A stretch of DNA of 64,000 nucleotides from Liquidambar formosana (taxonomy: Eukaryota > Streptophyta > Magnoliopsida > Saxifragales > Altingiaceae), in NCBI GenBank assembly GCA_039720395.1, contig CM077822.1:19054589-19118588 (forward strand), read 5' to 3'. Below are positions 22,401-32,448 of this stretch, piece after piece. The notes beneath the pieces were generated by a model. That model did no database searches and was not told the DNA's origin. It worked only from the letters and a program-made list of their open reading frames with translations. Position 1 is the first letter of the stretch; each line of letters opens with the position of its first letter. A program made the position numbers and the translations under genes.

Positions 22401-22592
22401 TTGAGTTGACTTTGCCCATAAGTGAGACGAGTGAGTTAACCTGGGGGCGGAAAGTGATTGTGAGGAAGACAAACTGTTGATGGAAGGGCGCACAGCTAAG
22501 GTCGTTCCTTTGTCAAGGGTGTCTTTTTCATCATTCAAAAGCGTAACGCTGCGATCTTTGGAATTCCTGCTAGAATCTTTGAAGGAGACCAT
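19455..22592 (-). CDS. Antisense plant-mobile-domain (PMD) protein of the gypsy element
   Basis: An uninterrupted minus-strand ORF of 1045 codons from ATG 22592 (MVSFKDSSRN) to TGA 19455. The frame extends four codons upstream to a TTG, which I reject as start. Residues about 105-420 resemble the plant mobile domain (PMD/aminotransferase-like family): WEWLEDVLSRNR at about 134, FCEFWCPETNT, then SISLWDLRLIGGLPVYG ending near 209, and CWLCEFVFPG further on. The middle is Ser/Pro-rich and low complexity. The C-terminal 150 residues (LRADLVNAESRREALKKEL and onward) have heptad-like coiled-coil character. PMD proteins of plants (MAIN/MAIL1 type) act in gene expression and transposon silencing; its role in the element is unknown. 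Antisense extra ORFs between pol and 3' LTR are known for Tat-lineage elements. Confidence 0.85.
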   Translation of the reverse strand: MVSFKDSSRNSKDRSVTLLNDEKDTLDKGTTLAVRPSINSLSSSQSLSAPRLTHSSHLWAKSTQELFYPSNVTPLGTSSQVLTLQPTLDSKDARSSSFDLLSHRIITGVASWMSTSKGSSLKYVGEFSFIPNYWEWLEDVLSRNRHTLVDAKIYDAVFASLFTYDRSVNVIQAFCEFWCPETNTLHTSAGELSISLWDLRLIGGLPVYGSFYDEVVPSAQEAILLSRSCKHLFSAFHQLCLEHGGPHNVSSSKWVDFWFKGPSRYQKPPSRRTSKRTARARSSHNPSGLIDPPQERSKEGEAPFVTLKVESDVKEETYLAAFLSCWLCEFVFPGKVSNLIRPGVFKVASLMARGTRYDLAIPVLASIYQGLGEIGSSSNPSKCNPVFPAHYLYGWLAEYFDTHFTRPRSTSAPRMVRISGEGAAKTFEDKEARRLFHSTTKLEMYRLALTKDQQGILVDDGNLSNSQSEYFISQRSCYLASRRGGLHLVQPYNPHRFGRQFGFHQHIPREIKDDYRTGSLEQVIQFWRHSIKLCTKSQLATPARPSEHSVLSTREYVEWWTQIFTRSSDHPVETSPSTEKPTLKRPSELTIVLKRKIDPVPKSIVQTSPNIIPDETSVSGGTDSQRTPTYRPCQLPPSTLEKGKTMPDSEDLENSKSASEQFWRRKKQKGEVDHGNQGSRMSNEVPEGICEKSPMLPYSINQNDMVSIHSPTSIIDYDDPEYLKALCCLIMDPEIVSAVHDLVENDNLDTPLMQVEDDSAPVVKKPNCSEDSFSGPTSFELIARRAKCRQNQSSPISQNIHGSNSEGAKCGYNSPSNEYGVQNNTAFAPRRTTLSAASVFDVNTLISNAQRRAALMLGDSIKEKVLKAPLEMLPSLSVKFDELFIAIENNGVDASPLRNRVQKFMEDAAHFISIQSAYSEKISPDAQNQKLVNIRLRLADAITLESVEAQRINSLRADLVNAESRREALKKELEDLGIQIGQLHASISNSEVQLSHRQGDVSRIREEEDVIAKTPVLSDVDATTLRALQDILESQRSELKDLAWM

Positions 22593-23006
22593 GATACTGC
22601 ACAAAGAAAGAAGCCAATTTCTCGATTTTTAAAAAAAAAAAAAAAAAAAAGAAGGAACTTGGAACTAAGGGCAGATGCTAATCAAGCCTAATTGGAGTAC
22701 GTGTAAATCCCGCTAGATTGAAGAAGTATAGCAATTACACGTTACATAGCTTTTGGATCCTCCAACAACAATTGTCCAAGTGCATATTTTCTCCCATCAT
22801 GAGTAAAGTCCCTTCTCAAAAGCAAGACTCAAGCTGCTTACACGCAGTACACTATATAAGGCTGCTATCATTATGGCATGAAACAAGGTAATGTGTCTTT
22901 AAGCTTAATGTTCATGGTCCTGCGGCGGGAAATGTGCCAAGCATTCAAGGCAAGGTCAAACTTCAGGGCAAAATTCTTGAAACCAATATGCCTTTCCAAA
23001 AAAAAA

Positions 23007-23037
<31 letters not shown>

Positions 23038-23189
23038 AAAAAAAGGGGATCTGCCAGAAGGGGGGTGGTTGCATCTCAAAGATATATAAAAACTTGTAAT
23101 ATTAAGTCCCACGTGGAGACATGGCTCCCATCAGAATATGTGACTCAGTATTTCAAAAGTATAAAGCAAGTTGAATATGCCCCAAGTGA

Positions 23190-23241
<52 letters not shown>

Positions 23242-23782
23242 GGGTGGGGGGCGCCAGAACCTACACACACATCGGTATGTAGGCATACTTATATTGCCAA
23301 ACCAATATCGGCAGATCCGTTCTCCAAGGGGCATTTGTTAATGGTGAAACAATAATTAAAAGGTCACCTCTTTTACATATTCTGAGCCAAAAGTACATGG
23401 TAATAGTGGCTGGGGTCTATTAGCCTTTATGTGGTGATTGGCATTTATCATCTCAAGCAATTAAAAAAAAAAAAAAAAAAAATTGCCAAACATCCATTGA
23501 GAATACCTATTGAATATCACGTGGGCATGAGAGTACATATTCAACATGGTCAAACATTGCTACATGAAGTGATTATTTTAATGGAAAATATTCCCCACCC
23601 ATTCTAATAAGCAGTGAGGTCATGAATAGACATTACCAGGGGCGTCCTTGAACGTGAAGCATGCAAGATGAATTTTGGTGTGAGCACATTAAATCTGGGT
23701 ATCCTTTGCAAGTTATGGTGCAGTCATGTGTGTATGGGGGCAACAAATTAGATGCAAGCACTCATGCCAATATACATGCCAT

Positions 23783-23849
<67 letters not shown>

Positions 23850-24566
23850 AATACACAAGAAGGCAGAAAAAAAAAAAAAGGGACACACCTTGACAGGGTT
23901 AAAAAGATGCAAGACAATCCCCTTCTTGGAAATTGATGATGCCCAACTTAAGCTTGCGCTTTGAAATCCCGCAGCAGCAAGAAGAATGGAGTACGTGTAC
24001 AAACAAGTGATTTTCTCCTCAAATCTGAAGACTATGACTCTCGCAGCAAAAGAGAATAAAACGTTGACAGGCCTCAAGACTGTTTGCAAGACGGGTTCCT
24101 TATGGGAGAAAAGTCACGCTTATAAAGAAGATGGAAATTCTCTTTGGTCCAAGTGAGAATCTCTCACCATGATCAGTGCATAAATCACAAGTCAAGGATC
24201 CCATATACACCCATCAAGGATCCCACTTCCGTCCAGTATACCAGCACAAGGCAATAAATTTGCCTAGAAAGACGAGTGTCAGTTGCCAAAAAGAAAAAAA
24301 AAAAAAAGAAAAAAAGAAAGGGTAGCTGCCAAGTTTTCCTTGTGAATGTTTGGAAAATCCGTGGATTGACAACTTAGTCCCATGAATTTTGTCTTTTCTC
24401 CAAAATAAGAAAAAAAAAAAAAAAAAGAGAGAGGTGCAAATCCCATTGATTACAAGAAATCAGTCTGCTGCCGTGTTTGGAATGCCTTGAGTTAGGAAAG
24501 TTTTACAGCGTTTCTTTTAGTAGCTATCAATTACATTCCAGCTTTGGCAAAAGGAAAAGTTGACCA

Positions 24567-24597
<31 letters not shown>

Positions 24598-24875
24598 ACC
24601 GACATCTTGTGATTTTCCTCACGTACTCCTTGATTCTGGGGATTTCACTATTCAGCAGGTGGAATACCTTTTGGTGAACCCGTCCAAAGATGCAGGCAAG
24701 AGTTAGACAAAGTGGGCCTACCATCCAATAGTGCATGCAAGAGTTAGACAAAGTGGGCCTATTTTATTAACAGTCCATTAACTTGAAATAAGCACTTAAT
24801 GCTTCTTAAGCTATACATGGATTTCAAGAATGCTACGGGATGCAAAAGGGCCTCATCATTGGCATGAGTCCCAAT

Positions 24876-24917
<42 letters not shown>

Positions 24918-25007
24918 AATGGTGCTTGGGAGGTACGCGAAGTGGTAGGACCAATTCAAGATCAAAAATCTTCACAATAATCATTTGTAATGGTTCCGCC
25001 ACCCCGC

Positions 25008-25042
<35 letters not shown>

Positions 25043-25231
25043 AAAAAAGAAAAAAAGGGGGATGTGGGGTGCCAATTGATGGTTACACGGGATAATGCTA
25101 CAATTGCTCAAGCATATCAATTTACATCAAAATCTTGTGGGTGATGTTACACAGCAAGTCAAAAGCCTAAGTCATCAAAGACTTCAAGCCTCGCCTCTTG
25201 ACGCAACAAGCGCGTGTACAAGCCAAGCCTT
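22593..25231. other. Long non-coding tail of the gypsy element
   Basis: No coding frame is supported. Simple repeats dominate: an AAAT run at about 23009-23032, a 49-base A run at 23191-23239, (AT)n at 23793-23846, 24571-24597 and 24879-24914, and A runs at 23463-23481, 24408-24426 and 25010-25040. A direct repeat (GCAAGAGTTAGACAAAGTGG) occurs at about 24695 and 24737. The segment holds the upstream region of the antisense ORF and the 3' UTR of the genomic RNA. Confidence 0.7.
22853..22858 (-). promoter_or_regulatory. Possible TATA box for the antisense ORF
   Basis: The minus strand reads CCTTATATAGTG about 260 bp upstream of ATG 22592. The core is nearly palindromic, so orientation is not certain. 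It is only a candidate for an independent antisense promoter. Confidence 0.3.
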
Positions 25232-25246
25232 GAAGTGGGGGCATTT
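25232..25246 (+). other. Polypurine tract region before 3' LTR
   Basis: GAAGTGGGGGCATT lies directly before the TG of the 3' LTR, the expected place for plus-strand priming. Confidence 0.75.
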
Positions 25247-26133
25247 TGTAGACATTAAAATTTTGTAAAGCTCAAATCACCGTTGGATGGGTCAAATAGT
25301 CAAAGTCTAAAATATTTGACTAGTCAAAGATAAATGGGACTCATTCAAACTATAAGTGGACATAGCCCACTTGATGAAAATAGGCCTGGTGGTCTAACCT
25401 ATGCATTGGCCCAACTCACCAAATCAAATCCAAGCCATATGCCAACATAGCCCATTACATCTGCGTGGGCCCCACATGTGGCACAATTATGAGGTTTAAA
25501 TCACCCTCATAAGAAAGTCCACTCATGAAATATTGCCTCCCATAATTTGGGGAAATTTGTCTCCCCAAATTTGGAAACCTTTCAATAAGAATTTCCATAA
25601 ATTTCAAATGAAGGAGAAAATCCCTCCTTAATTAATTGTATTCCCTAAGACTTTGGGATGACAATCAATTCAAATTTAAAATTAAGGGGACAAATCTCCT
25701 TTTAAATCAATATTATTCCCTAAATCAAGGAAAGTCAAATTTGGGGTTTCCAAGAGAAGACCTCCACCCTTGCCTATAAATACAAGGCTCCAATCCATGA
25801 AGAAGCACACACAGACAGAGAGCTCCTACCGACACTCTGCCGAGAAGAAGCGATAAGAGCATCTTCACTACCAAGTTTGAGTTTCGAGATTAAGCCACAC
25901 GGCCCTCGAATCTAAACAAAGCAATTCAATCCACGTGTCTCTCTTAAGCGATTCAAGATCAAGCGCTCACCGCCCCCTTGGATCGTAAAGCTCACGGAGA
26001 TTTAATCAGAGGAATACTTTCTTTTGTAAAAGATATTCATAGAGAATTGTACCCATTCATTTCATTTAATATAAATTGTTATTTGTCCGCATTTCTCGTT
26101 TCTTTATTTCAGGATACGAAATTTGTGTGTACA
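25247..26133 (+). repeat. 3' LTR of gypsy element
   Basis: 887 bp, appears base-for-base the same as 10488-11374, and is followed by the second CATAC target copy. Confidence 0.95.
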
Positions 26134-28450
26134 CATACATATATTAACTATACCATTACCTCCTTAAAATTTAGAGTATAACCTTCTAGACATTGTTCAA
26201 GGCAACAAAAATTATAACTAGATTAATTAGTACACTTGCTCCACAAAAGGGTCATCCCTCTGGCTATTCTGTCATTCTCTCTTTATCCTGAAAATGTTAT
26301 TTAGATAATAACATATAATATTTCCGTGCTTAGTTTGAATTCATTTCCTATCTCATGTTATCATAACCCAATTTAATCCAATCACAATGGAACAACTAAC
26401 TCATATCACAGTTTCTTTTCTCAATTAATTTTAATATTGTGGCACATTAACTCTTGAAAATTTATCATAAAAAAAAAAAAAAAAAAAATCAACATACTTG
26501 AGTTGTTGTATCTCACAACCTGCAAAACAAATATAAAAATAACACGCACAGGCTCTCTTGCCATACATATGCATTATTGATAACATACACGGGCCTACTT
26601 ATCGTAGATGCGTACTATCTCAATCACAGCACATGCGCCTACTTGCAGTATGTGTATACAAATCACGGCCTACTTGTTCAATGATACTGTATATTAGTGT
26701 ACTAATATTTACAGGATGTTGGCTGTCTCCCCATTATCATCAACAATATCGCAATATATATAAAAAATGAACTCATTTCAAACTTTTCATCATAAATCTT
26801 TATCTGCCACAACATGCATGATATGAATTTATCTCAAAATCAATTATTCATGAATCATTGCATTTTCTAATACAACATTTAATCAATTATGTAACTTAAC
26901 ATGCTACTGATGTCAATTCCAATTCTCAGACACTTCACTTACTTCCACAAGTACATAAATATTGCTAAATCATTTTCAAGCACCCCATTTGAGTTTTCAA
27001 TACTCTTATAAAATGACAATTAGAAGTTTATCCAATAAATTTTAGAGGTATGGTGACATTTTACTAAAACATGAGAAATTAGAAGTTTAAGAAAATACTG
27101 GGCCAAATGTAATTTCAATAAGACTTTTGCAAGTTTGTTTGATCAGTATCATAGAATTCCAGAGTTATTTTGGTTCAAACAAAGCTCAAATCAATAATCA
27201 TTACACTTTCTTTTTCCGACAACTAGGGGTAAATTAGTCATTTTAGTAAACAAGGGCAAAAATAGAAATATGGGAAGGATACATGATTTAAATAAAATTC
27301 GTCCTCAAATTTACTTATAAATCAATGCATAAATACAGTATGCTTTGAAAATAATTCTAGTCCAAATGGATTAAAACCAGAGGTAAATAAGACTTATTTT
27401 GGTGAAGAAGGGTATAATGGTCTTTTCACCTAAATGTGGGTAAAAATCCAGTGCTCATTAATTTCAATTAAACTAAATTAAGGTGTAGTGCTCTTTAGTA
27501 GGAGGGCTACGATTCTAGTCGGGTCAAAATCCGGTTTAATTTGAAAGTTTTACGCCCATTTAAAATCTATTATGGAAATTATACTTCATGAACAACCCAT
27601 TTTCTTTAAAAGCCTAGTTTCTCAGTACCCAACTAATTAGTTTAGAGTTCGAGCCCTTGTGGATGCAGCAAACTTTTTTTGGAGAGGTCCCCGCTTTGGC
27701 GCCCGATCGTACCTCGGAGAATTAGTCCTGGGCGAAGCCTAGGGACACCTTGAGAAATCAAAAAAAAAATAATTAGTTTATTTATTTTTATGAATTTTTT
27801 ATCATATAAAATTTGAGTCAAAGTGAGTCAAACCAGGTCAAAATGGGTCAAAGTAAACCAAAGCCATGGATGAATTCTTGAGCTTCCCAAATCCTAACTA
27901 AATATCATTAATAATTCAAATTGCACATGTACATCACAATAACACAAGCATAGGAAGTGAACCTCACCTAAATCACCAGTTTTTTGGTTTGATTTCGAAT
28001 TTTCAATCTCACCTTCTCGGTTCCTCTTTTTCTCTCCAAAAGTCATCTCTCTCTCTCTTTTCTTCCTTCTTTGTTCTGCTATGTCCAAAAATATAGAGTT
28101 TCACCCTCTCTTTCACATATATATATACATATCAACAGGGGAGGAAGCGGCGCTCGGTGCCTCATGCACCACCGTTTTCTCCCTCACATCCACCTCTTGC
28201 TGGCTTAGCAAGAAACTAATTTTTTTTTCCTTCAATTGCCACATGTATATAATAATTAAAGGGAAAATTGACAATAATCCTATTTAAAGAATGGTTTTAA
28301 CAATTACCCCATCAAAAGATTCATTAATACCTTTAGCCCACATCTGAGTATTCTATCTAATTAATCTATATTAATTACATTAATTAACTGAAAGTTTAGG
28401 AATTATATAAGATATATCTATATATATATATATACACACACATACATACA
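26134..28450 (+). other. Rest of copy-A intron 1, paralogous to TNL-B intron
   Basis: Collinear with about 38590-43090 of TNL-B intron 1, but without the Helitron (39736-41079) and the 41480-42470 block. The SINE at 27645 is present only here. Collinearity ends at a (TA/CA)n tract near 28420-28450 versus 43055-43080. No exon follows. Confidence 0.75.
27645..27769 (+). mobile_element. Short tRNA-derived SINE insertion
   Basis: A 125-bp insert starting at a Pol III box-B-like motif (GAGTTCGAGCCC) and ending in an A-tail, flanked by an 11-bp duplication TAATTAGTTTA (27634-27644, 27770-27780). The paralogous position near 41395 lacks it. Box A is absent, so it is 5'-truncated. Confidence 0.8.
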
Positions 28451-28975
28451 GGCATTCAAGCTCGGCCCTGAGGTAAGGCCACTGACCCCAAAATTTTGAC
28501 AAAAAATAAGGGCCCCAACTTAGTTGGTACCCTTGTAGTAGGTAAAAAAAAAAAAATACATTTTCTTTTTTAATAACTAGATGAGCAAAGCCCCAATCCA
28601 AGTTTAAGGGCTCCAAAATAATTCCTAAGTTCCTAACTCAAGTTCATGTACAATAGCCCAAATGGTCAAATAATCTACTCAACTCAAGCCCAAAATAAAA
28701 TTTTAAAAAAAAAAAAAAAACCCTTTAACCCTAAATTAGATCAAATCTAACTCCTCTGCTAGTCTGCCTCTGACTTCCAACCTCCTCCTTTCTCCCTCTC
28801 TTAGTGCTCTCAACCTCTCACAACCTCCACCGGCCCTAATTAGATCATATCAGAATTCGATTTGCAAGATTAGAAGTATCTGACTTCCTCTTAGACAAAT
28901 AAGTCAGGTACATCGTACACCAAACGTCCAAACCATTCTCCAGCTCTTTAATTTCTTTACTTTTTCTTTCTTATA

Positions 28976-29016
<41 letters not shown>
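28451..29016. other. Intergenic stretch beyond the duplication breakpoint
   Basis: No gene is recognised. There are A runs at 28545-28556 and 28703-28720 and a long (TA)n at 28974-29012 adjoining the Stowaway element. The GGGCCCC-containing part near 28510 may be a decayed transposon, not assigned. Confidence 0.4.
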
Positions 29017-29288
29017 CTCCCTCCGTCCCATTAAGATAGGCCAGGTTTGAAAAATCATGGAGTTTAAGAAAAGGGTCATCATTGCGTTGACTTGTATTAA
29101 TTAAATTTCATCTTTCCAAAAATACCCTCAACTTTTTTGTATTGGGTTTTGTGTTAAAAGTTATCATTAAAATAACAAAGGGTATTGTAGGAAACTTATA
29201 AAAGTAATGATTTGACTTTTCAAAGTAGACAAACATTTTGAGACAAAAAAAGTTGCAAATATGGCCTATTTTAATGGGACAGAGGGAG
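29017..29288. mobile_element. Stowaway MITE
   Basis: 272 bp with TIRs CTCCCTCCGTCCCATTAAGA and TTTTAATGGGACAGAGGGAG, inverted complements with few mismatches, flanked by TA. This is the classic Tc1/mariner Stowaway signature. Confidence 0.92.
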
Positions 29289-29680
29289 TATATTAAATAC
29301 ACATATATACTTGACTACCTGTGATTTTCTTTTTTCGTTTTCATAGCAAAGAAATGGTGCTCCCTGTTTTGCAGCTAAAAATGCGAGAAGAGTAATATTT
29401 AAGTAATACTTTGCTAGCTATAGTTAGTTCATTTCTTTTTGGTATTACAGCTTTACCTTTTATTTGTTTTTCTCTTCTTCTTGTATATGTGAATTTTTCT
29501 CAATTATAAAGGAAGAAGATCATATTTTATTTATTTTTAATTCTTAATTATAAAGATTTATTTTTTTATCTTAATCTATATAAGGAAATTTTAATAATCA
29601 TATATGTAAGCAAATTTTGTGTGTACTAGGGAAAAAAAAATTGTTGGGCATAAATTTTATTGTGTGTGCGTGTGAATATC

Positions 29681-30250
29681 TGAAAATATGTGAAAGGTGA
29701 CTTGCACCAAAGGCACAATTGAAAAATGCCTGGATGGTTCCCGATTGAATTAAACTAAACCAAAGAGACAAGAGGGAGATTGGTGAGCTTTTAGACTACT
29801 ATTCTTTTTCTCCGTCAAGTTTGAAAATATGTGAAAGGTGACTTCCACCGAAGGCACAATTGAAAAATGCCTGGATGGTTCCCGGCCAATTGAATTGAAC
29901 TAAACCAAAGAGACAAGAGGGAGATTGGTGAGCTTTTAGACTACTATTATTTTTCTCCGTCAAGTTTGAAAATATGTGAAAGGTGACTTCCACCGAAGGC
30001 ACAATTGAAAAATGCCTGGATGGTTCCCAATTGAATTAAACTAAACCAAAGAGACAAGAGGGAGATTGGTGAGCTTTTAGACAACTATTATTTTTCTCCG
30101 TCAAATTTGAAAATATGTGAAAGGTGACTTCTTTTTTTTCTTTTTCTTTTTGGGTCTGTGTGAATGGTGGCTTCCAGCAAAGGCACAATTGGGTAGCGCT
30201 GGGATGCTTCCTCATTGAATTAAACTAAACCAAATAAAGAAAGTGGGAGA
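29681..30250 (+). repeat. Tandem array of the TNL promoter-proximal module (about 141 bp)
   Basis: Units starting TGAAAATATG at 29681, 29822, 29967 and 30108 (spacing 141, 145, 141), plus a degenerate fifth part at about 30160-30250. Each holds GAAAGGTGACTTCCA, a GGCACAATTG box, GAATTAAACTAAACCAAAGA and GGTGAGCTTTTAGACTACTA. The same module occurs singly before TIR-A (about 8768) and TNL-B (about 36378), and again at 1408, 33085, 33265 and 34108. Confidence 0.85.
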
Positions 30251-30290
30251 CTAGTGAGCTTTTAGAATACTAGTAGGAAGTTGTATAGTA

Positions 30291-30560
30291 TTCTCTTCAT
30301 TCTACAAAGATAGGTTATTTTTGCTATTTTTTCTGTTTTAAAATATTTGTCCAATTTGAAAAATCAAATCATAATTTTTTTTGAACTTTCTTATACCACC
30401 CTTTGTTATTTTAATAATTACTTGCAATACAAAACCTAACACCAAGTCGGAGAGGGTACTTTTGGGAAATGGAATTTAATAAATGAAAAGTCAATGCAAT
30501 GATGACTTTTCTTAAAATGTGTTTTGTTAAACTTGACCTATATTTGTGAGACGGAAGGAG
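30291..30560. mobile_element. Stowaway MITE, degenerate
   Basis: Ends TTCTCTTCATTCTACAAAGA and GTGAGACGGAAGGAG, imperfect inverted repeats flanked by TA. The interior is closely related to 290-536 and more distantly to 29017-29288. Confidence 0.75.
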
Positions 30561-30952
30561 TAGTAGAACTATGGAAGCCCTTAGACCTCTCCCTAACCTG
30601 TAGATGATCAATTCCACTTTGTTACCTTGGGCATCAACAACCATCTCACCACTGACATATCCAGGCTTAAAAGATTTGACTTATATCCAGAAACCTGAAA
30701 ACAAAAAACTGCTAGATCCTGTGTAGAAAGCCGTATCAAAATTTTCATGGCTACATTATACTTCTAGAAGTGTTAATTGGGTCTTCTACTCTCTCCGTAG
30801 TCTTTTTGGTGGGTATGTTTGATCAAATTGTATGAGAGTATGGACCCAATTGTCTTTTACAACAAAATAATCCTCTACAGTTTGAACCCATCACAAACTC
30901 TAAGGCCTCACTCATTTGTTTGGTCGGAATAGGGGTAACCGGAATGGAATAT

Positions 30953-32443
30953 TATTACGCGCGCGAGAGAGAGAGAGAGAGAGAGAGAGAACGTAATGAG
31001 GGATAAAACCCTTGTATTGAATGTGTAAAAAGAGGGCCTATACAAGAGAGAATAATACTGGCATATTCCAAGAATAATACGCTAACATGAGGGACAAAAC
31101 CTGTAAAGTCCATTTTCTTAGATTGGCATATTCCGTGGCAAAAGTGGTGTTTGTTTAGTGTCATATGTTGCTTCAAGATGTCTAAAAGCTTCTACAATTG
31201 ACTCGAGTGCAGACTTCAAGGCAATGCGACTCACACTCATTGTTAGGTCAGGTAAGTGTCTTTAGAAGCCTGTTTTTAATCGATTCAATACATTTTAAAT
31301 CTTTATAGGAGTTTTGAATAAAGCAAAAAGTTTTTGAAAATGATTTCAAAACATTTTTGTAAGTTTCAGATGCTAGGATCGGTCCTAGGCATTGGAGGAT
31401 CAATCCTAGGGTGTCCTGGAAACTGAGTTTAGGTTCTGTTTTCTAGGATCGATCCTAGGGTCTGGAGGATCGATCCTAGGTGCTCTAAAAAAGGTTTTTA
31501 GCTTCTGTTTTCTAGGATCGATCCTAGGGTCCTGGAGGATCGATCCTAAGTGGTCTGAAAAGTGTTTTTAGCTTCTGTTTTTTAGGATCGATCCTAGGGT
31601 CCTGGAGGATCGATCCTTGCTCGTAAAAAACAGTTTTTAAAATATGATTAAATTACCTATTTGACCTTATTTCGTATCCCAGTGTTTTGGGGTCTCTTAG
31701 ACTCCTTAAATAGGTTTTGTTTTGATAGAGAGAGGTAAGCAAGCCTCTTCCAATTAGGTTTTCAAAAGCCCATCCTCTCAAATCTTCTCTAGAGCTCTTT
31801 AACCTAGGTTTTTCTATTTCATGCTCTAGAGACCTTCAAACCACACAATATTTTTCACATCCTTGAATATTTGTGAGTCCGTTGCGACGGTGATCGAGCT
31901 TGCGAGTTCGTGGAAAAAGGAATCGCTGTGAAGAGGTTGGTTGCGACCAAAGCCGTGAAGACGGAGATCGATCGTATGTGGTCGTGGGAGTGAAGACTTT
32001 TGCTTAAGTCTTTTTGGTCTGTAAGTGTGTCTTGTACTCATTTAATTCATAGTGGATTTGCTTCAACTGGACTAGGTCCCGTGGTTTTTCCCATCTAGGG
32101 TTTTCCACGTACAAATCTTGTGTGCATCTTTTTACATGCTTTCATACTTGCTATGCGATTGGATTAATAGTGATAATTGGTTTTGTGAGTTTCATAATTA
32201 AAATTGGGTAAGGATTAGAGTAATACCTATTCAACCCCCCTTCTAGGTATTCTAGGGTTAATTTAACCGGAATTTCAAAACCCTTGTATTGAATTTGTAA
32301 AAAGAGGGCCTATACAAGAGGGAATAATACTGGCATATTCCAAGAATAATACTAGTGTATTCCAAGAATATATGTTGAGAATATGCCAAGGTATAACTGT
32401 ACAATACAAGTAAGTATATTATGCTCTACAGTACACGGTAACA
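30953..32443 (-). mobile_element. Nested LTR-retroelement fragments
   Basis: A 1.5-kb insert in a MITE-like sequence. The uninterrupted form is at 950, and AATAT occurs on both sides (30948-30952, 32444-32448). The outer piece on the minus strand starts TGTTACCGTGTACTG. About 75 bp (CCCTTGTATTGAATG...) is repeated at about 31007-31082 and 32278-32352, as in LTR ends. Between them is a plus-strand fragment with copia-LTR-like text (TTTTCCCATCTAGGGTTTTC at about 32088, ATTCAACCCCCCTTCTAGG at about 32230). The exact nesting is unresolved, and no coding sequence is present. Confidence 0.6.
31371..31622. repeat. Tandem array of paired palindromes AGGATCGATCCT
   Basis: Four units of about 70 bp (cores at 31375, 31445, 31514, 31584), each with two copies of the 12-bp palindrome about 24 bp apart. 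Six copies are perfect and the first unit has two variants (AGGATCGGTCCT, AGGATCAATCCT). The array lies in an LTR-like fragment. Confidence 0.9.
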
Positions 32444-32448
32444 AATAT

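Larger units (their letters stand above)
10488..26133 (+). mobile_element. Full-length Tat-type Ty3/gypsy LTR retrotransposon
   Basis: 15,646 bp bounded by 887-bp LTRs that look identical on line-by-line comparison. Both run from TGTAGACATT to GTGTGTACA. A 5-bp duplication CATAC flanks the element (10483-10487, 26134-26138), and the pre-insertion site survives at about 38583-38590 in TNL-B intron 1. Order: LTR, leader, gag-PR-RT-RNaseH-aRNH-INT as one ORF, spacer, antisense plant-mobile-domain ORF, long non-coding tail with microsatellites, polypurine tract, LTR. Two RNase H domains and no chromodomain place it in the Tat/Ogre group. Intact ORFs and matching LTRs point to a very recent insertion, possibly still competent. 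Confidence 0.95.

Noticed and set aside
22593..22604. Four-codon extension of the antisense PMD ORF
   Set aside because: Begins with TTG; ATG 22592 is the first standard start.
23661..24089. Frames with long IYIYIY stretches
   Set aside because: Translations of an (AT)n microsatellite.
27645..27660. tRNA gene suggested by GAGTTCGAGCCC
   Set aside because: Only box B is present, with no box A or cloverleaf; it is the start of a truncated SINE.
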